Shown here in pieces: positions 5,185 through 8,412 of a stretch of DNA of 8,412 nucleotides (its first letter is position 1; the number at the start of each line of letters is the position of its first letter). A model generated the notes under the pieces. The model made no database searches and had not been told where the DNA came from. It saw only the letters and a list, made by a program, of their open reading frames with translations. Made by a program: the position numbers and the translations under genes. Source of the stretch: CAYQMF01 sp964418595 (GTDB lineage Bacteria; Planctomycetota; UBA1135; UBA2386); contig CAYQMF010000186.1 of NCBI GenBank assembly GCA_964418595.1, forward strand, positions 1-8,412. The letters are read 5' to 3'.

Positions 5185-6081
5185 TCAGCGCGCCTTGTTC
5201 CTGATCGTGAGGAAGCCGCGGAAGGTCTTCGGCGGCGCACCCTCCGGCATCAGTTCGCCGACCAACGCGTGCGGGGCGCGGTTGTCGACCACCGTCGCGT
5301 ACGGGAGCTGGTCCTTGTAGAAGCGGAATGCATCCGGCGGCAGCCCTTCGGACACGAGCAGCCGGCGGAGGTACATGTTGAAGAGAGGTTCGAGCTCCCA
5401 GGGCGCCATCCCCATCGCGGTGTGCCCGCGCACCTCGTAGCCACAGTGCACGGCGAACTTCTCCATCACGTCGTGGAAGAACAGCGTCGCGTAGAACAGC
5501 GCGACCGTGCCGTCCTTGGCCAGGTGGCGGGGCAGCCCGCGCACGATCGAGAACCCGAGGTCGCCGTTGTCGACCAGCGCCGTGTTGTGGCTGGCGTCGA
5601 GGTCGAGCGAGTACGGCGGGTTGCTGATGATCGTGTCGAAGACCTCGCCCGGCCGGAGCACGGAGTAGGCCGACATGTCCGACGCCGGGACGAGGCGCGC
5701 CTCGACGCGATCGGTGACGCCGAGCCGCTCGGCGTTGCGCCGCACGCATTCGATCGCGATCGGGCTGATGTCGGTGCACACGACCTTGGCCGCGCCGAGC
5801 TGCGCCGCGTACAGGCTGATGAGGCCCGAGCCGGTGCCGATCTCGTAGACCCGCTTGCCGGCGAACAGCTCCTTGTGGTCGGTCATGAAGGGCAGGACGT
5901 AGCCTTCCGCCTCCTGGGGCGGGAACACGCCGGGGAGGAGCGTGATGCTCGTGCCGAGGTGAGGCGACGCGTAGTCGACCGGGTCGCCGGCGGGCGTCTT
6001 GTGGTCGGCCACCGGATCCGCGATGGGCGGCGTGGAGCCGGCGCAGGCGGCGAGCAACGTGAGCAGGACGAGCGGGCGCAT
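5185..6081 (-). CDS. Class I SAM-dependent methyltransferase with lipoprotein-type signal
   Basis: This protein of 298 residues has a Rossmann-type fold of the MTS kind: LLPGVFPPQ at 48-56, motif I YEIGTGSGLISLY at 79-91, acidic TDIS with D104, NPPY at 154-157, and strand FYATLFF near 196-202. NPPY is found in enzymes that methylate amide or exocyclic nitrogen (PrmC, RsmC and similar), so N-methylation is likely but the substrate is unknown. The N-terminus MRPLVLLTLLAACAGS looks like a signal peptide with lipobox L10-A11-A12-C13, followed by a Pro-rich linker before the domain at about 43. No other Met lies between it and the domain. A SAM enzyme anchored outside the cytoplasm would be unexpected, so either the signal is not functional or the protein is unusual. 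It is transcribed divergently from ftsK with 133 bases between them. Confidence 0.85.
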   Translation of the reverse strand: MRPLVLLTLLAACAGSTPPIADPVADHKTPAGDPVDYASPHLGTSITLLPGVFPPQEAEGYVLPFMTDHKELFAGKRVYEIGTGSGLISLYAAQLGAAKVVCTDISPIAIECVRRNAERLGVTDRVEARLVPASDMSAYSVLRPGEVFDTIISNPPYSLDLDASHNTALVDNGDLGFSIVRGLPRHLAKDGTVALFYATLFFHDVMEKFAVHCGYEVRGHTAMGMAPWELEPLFNMYLRRLLVSEGLPPDAFRFYKDQLPYATVVDNRAPHALVGELMPEGAPPKTFRGFLTIRNKAR

Positions 6082-6214
6082 GGGGCTGAGGATGCCGCGA
6101 GACAGTCGGGTTTCCAGGACAGCTTCGTGGGCGACGGCGCGGCCGGTCGCTACACTCCGGCCCGTCGTGCCCGGTCAGGCGCGGCGCCGGCGCCATCGCG
6201 CCAGACACAGAATC
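6082..6214. promoter_or_regulatory. Divergent intergenic region of the methyltransferase and ftsK
   Basis: These 133 bases lie between two divergent starts and should contain both promoters. On the + strand TACACT at 6151-6156 resembles a -10 box about 60 bases before the ftsK ATG, but no good -35 hexamer is found at 16-18 bases upstream. Neither start has an AGGAGG-like site. The assignment is positional only. Confidence 0.25.
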
Positions 6215-8412
6215 ATGGGTGGTAGGCGGAGCCAGGAAGGCGACCGGTCGATCGAGCTGGATGCGTTCGCGGCGCGTGGGCGTGAGATCCTCGCCGTCGT
6301 GCTCGTCGGGCTCGGCATCTACATGGTGTTGTCGCTCGCGTCGTTCGCGCTGCCCGCGCCCGGGCAGTCCGCGATCCCGCGCGAGGGGCTGACGAACCTC
6401 GGCGGCGCGTTCGGACACCTGCTCGCGCACGGCTTCCTCGTCGTGTTCGGCCTGGCGGCGTGGCTGCTGTTCGTGTTCCTGATCGCGTACGGGGGCTGCC
6501 TCTTCGCGGCGGTACGCATCGAGCGTGTCGTCCTCAAGGTGCTCGGCGTGGTCGTGTTCACGGCGATGATGGCGATCCTGTTCGCCGGTGCCGACGGCCT
6601 CGCGGGCGTGACGGAGCACAGCCCGCATGGCGCGGGCGGCCGCGTGGGCTCCGTGCTCTCGCCGCGCCTCGCGCGGGCGTTCGGTGAGCCGGGGCGGCTG
6701 ATGCTCGTGCTGTTCGGCGCCCTGGTGTCGCTGGTCCTGGCCACGGAGTGGCTCATCTCGACCCTGCTGCGCAATGCGTTCGCCGGGGTGCAGTGGGTGT
6801 TCGGACGCGCGCGCGGGTTGCAGCCAGCGTTCGCCGGCGCGGACGCGGATGTGATGGACGCGGAGCGCCCTGCACGCCGCCGGTCGCCGCGCACGCGGCC
6901 GGAGGCCGACGCCGAAGCCGACCCGGCTCGCGCGGAGGCCGCGCCGGCGCCGGCTGTCGTCACCCGCACCGCGCGGAGCAAGGAGCGTGCAGCAGGGCGT
7001 GGCGCGCAGGCTGGCGGGAGTGACGCCGAAGCGGCGGCGACTGCGGAGGAAGCGCGCACGGTGGAAGCTGTCGCCGCGGAGTCCGATCGAGACACCGGTT
7101 CCGCTGCGCGGGACGACGACGACGCCTCCCTTCCCGCTGCGACGAGTGACGCGGATGGTGAGACCGGCGCCCCGCCCAAGGAGGACGGCCCCGCGGCGGA
7201 GGGCGCCGACCGGCCACTGGTCGTGGCGGTACGGCCGTCCCCGCGGCGTGCGGCGAAGCCGCGCGCGTCGGCCCGCCGGCGCGGGCTCGGCGTGCAGCCG
7301 GAGCTGCCGTTCGACGCGGTGTATCCGTTCCCGCCGCTGGACCTGTTCCGGGAGCGCGAGTCCGATGACGACGAGGCCAACGCTGGCGATGTCGAGCGGA
7401 ACTGCGAGGCGATCGAGAAGAAGCTCGGCTCGTTCAACATCGGCGCGAAGGTCGTGCACGTCTCGACCGGCCCCGCGGTGACCCAGTACGAGATCCGCCT
7501 CGACGACGGCATCAAGGTCTCGAAGATCGTCAGCTTCGAGCCGGACCTCGCCGCGGCGCTGCGGGCCGTGGCCGTGCGCGTCGTCGCACCCATTCCCGGG
7601 AAGGACACGGTCGGCATCGAAGTGCCCAACGAACACCGGCAGATGGTGTTCATGCGCGAACTCATGGAGGCCGACCGAGAGCGGTCGGGTCAGGCGATCC
7701 CGCTCTTCCTCGGCAAGGACGTGGCGGGCGAGCCGATCGTCGAGGACCTCGCGCGCATGCCGCACATCCTGATCGCCGGCACGACCGGGTCGGGCAAGTC
7801 GGTCTGCATCAACGCGATCCTCTTGTCGATCCTGATGACGCGCTCGCCGCGGCAGGTGCGGTTGATCCTCATCGACCCCAAGATGGTCGAGCTGCAGGCG
7901 TACAAGGCGGTGCCGCACCTCGCGTGCGACGTCGTCACCAACATGAAGAAGTCGCCCGGCGTCCTGCAGTGGGCCGTCGACGAGATGGAGCGACGCTACG
8001 CCCTGTTCTCCGCGGTGGGAGTCAACCACATCGCGTCGTTCAACAAGCTCGGCCACGCCGAGGTCGAGAAGCGTCTGCAACGGCCGATGGAGCCGGAGGA
8101 GTGCCAGCTCGCGTACCTGGTGCTGGTCATCGACGAGCTCGCCGACCTCATGGCGGTGTCGAAGAGCGAGGTCGAGGAGTACATCCAACGGCTGGCGCAG
8201 AAGTCGCGCGCCGTCGGCCTGCACGTGATCCTGGCGACGCAGCGGCCGAGCACCGACGTGATCACCGGCGTCATCAAGGCCAACCTGCCCTGCCAGATCG
8301 CCTTCAAGGTCAACCGCAAGATCGACAGCCGGGTGATCCTCGACGCCAACGGCGCCGAGAAGCTGCTCGGGCACGGCGACATGCTCTACGTGCCGCCCGG
8401 CGCCAACAAGCT
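6215..8412 (+). CDS. ftsK: FtsK/SpoIIIE-type DNA translocase (3' end outside window)
   Basis: 732 codons are visible and the frame runs off the window. The N-terminus has four hydrophobic segments at about 24-46, 69-99, 104-126 and 161-184, anchoring it in the inner membrane. A low-complexity linker rich in Ala, Glu, Asp and Arg covers about 187-362. The motor follows: alpha region from about 363 (ELPFDAVYPFPPLDLF, then EKKLGSFNIGAKVVHVSTGP and TQYEIRL), Walker A GTTGSGKS at 522-529, IDPKMVEL, Walker B LVLVIDELADLM with D640-E641, and RAVGLHVILATQRPSTDV with VITGVIKAN. The C-terminal gamma domain that reads orientation sequences would lie beyond 8412. It pumps DNA through the division site and delivers dimer-resolution sites to XerCD. 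The ATG at 6215 is the first that gives a proper cytoplasmic N-tail before the first membrane segment. Confidence 0.95.
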   Translation, partial: MGGRRSQEGDRSIELDAFAARGREILAVVLVGLGIYMVLSLASFALPAPGQSAIPREGLTNLGGAFGHLLAHGFLVVFGLAAWLLFVFLIAYGGCLFAAVRIERVVLKVLGVVVFTAMMAILFAGADGLAGVTEHSPHGAGGRVGSVLSPRLARAFGEPGRLMLVLFGALVSLVLATEWLISTLLRNAFAGVQWVFGRARGLQPAFAGADADVMDAERPARRRSPRTRPEADAEADPARAEAAPAPAVVTRTARSKERAAGRGAQAGGSDAEAAATAEEARTVEAVAAESDRDTGSAARDDDDASLPAATSDADGETGAPPKEDGPAAEGADRPLVVAVRPSPRRAAKPRASARRRGLGVQPELPFDAVYPFPPLDLFRERESDDDEANAGDVERNCEAIEKKLGSFNIGAKVVHVSTGPAVTQYEIRLDDGIKVSKIVSFEPDLAAALRAVAVRVVAPIPGKDTVGIEVPNEHRQMVFMRELMEADRERSGQAIPLFLGKDVAGEPIVEDLARMPHILIAGTTGSGKSVCINAILLSILMTRSPRQVRLILIDPKMVELQAYKAVPHLACDVVTNMKKSPGVLQWAVDEMERRYALFSAVGVNHIASFNKLGHAEVEKRLQRPMEPEECQLAYLVLVIDELADLMAVSKSEVEEYIQRLAQKSRAVGLHVILATQRPSTDVITGVIKANLPCQIAFKVNRKIDSRVILDANGAEKLLGHGDMLYVPPGANK

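Noticed and set aside
4751..8374. Minus-strand open frame of 1207 codons crossing ftsK, the intergenic region, the methyltransferase and part of the pseudouridine synthase
   Set aside because: It is antisense to ftsK and the pseudouridine synthase and runs through the methyltransferase in another frame. Its residues (Arg, Asp, Leu, Val, His-rich) are the mirror of GC-biased codons, and no domain is visible.
1..8412. CRISPR array, IS element ends, tRNA or rRNA genes, defence or toxin-antitoxin modules
   Set aside because: I found no regularly spaced repeats, no transposase motifs with terminal inverted repeats, no cloverleaf-like segments with a TTC loop and acceptor pairing, and no small gene pairs of that type on either strand.

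Overview
This is a GC-rich window, except for one AT-richer patch near 191-260. It most likely comes from a member of the Planctomycetota. The lineage call rests on the secreted YHYH-domain protein ending in the C-terminal beta-rich domain typical of planctomycete exported proteins (GTGC motif, then a tail of the form LSNG..V.I/R-G-stop), on a second damaged copy of that domain beside it, on a TPR relic of the type attached to planctomycete/acidobacterial Ser/Thr kinases, and on starts without clear Shine-Dalgarno sequences. No marker RNA gene is present, so the placement is an inference.

Layout. (1) 1-58: last codons of an unidentified + strand gene, then a short hexamer repeat and an imperfect hairpin. 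(2) 258-1471: a + strand TPR protein broken by four frameshifts. (3) 1560 to about 1954: on the - strand, the 3' end of a gene encoding the planctomycete-type C-terminal domain, broken by two more frameshifts. (4) 1974-3413: an intact - strand exported YHYH protein. (5) 3414-3877: gene-poor, with a short relic of a two-component-regulator propeller (Reg_prop) repeat. (6) 3878-5184: a two-gene + strand operon, stand-alone coaB and an RluA-family pseudouridine synthase, overlapping by GTGA. (7) 5185-6081: a - strand class I SAM methyltransferase with an apparent lipoprotein signal, its stop codon directly abutting that of the pseudouridine synthase. (8) 6215 to the end: the DNA translocase ftsK, running off the window.

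The right-hand part is housekeeping: coenzyme A synthesis, RNA pseudouridylation and chromosome translocation. The left-hand part is accessory and decaying. No new multi-gene system is evident. The points most worth following are the cluster of six frameshifts, all of the same sign and all mendable by adding one G or C, confined to about 344-1879; the methyltransferase that appears to be a lipoprotein; and the variant YHHH motif encoded next to an eight-base G tract.
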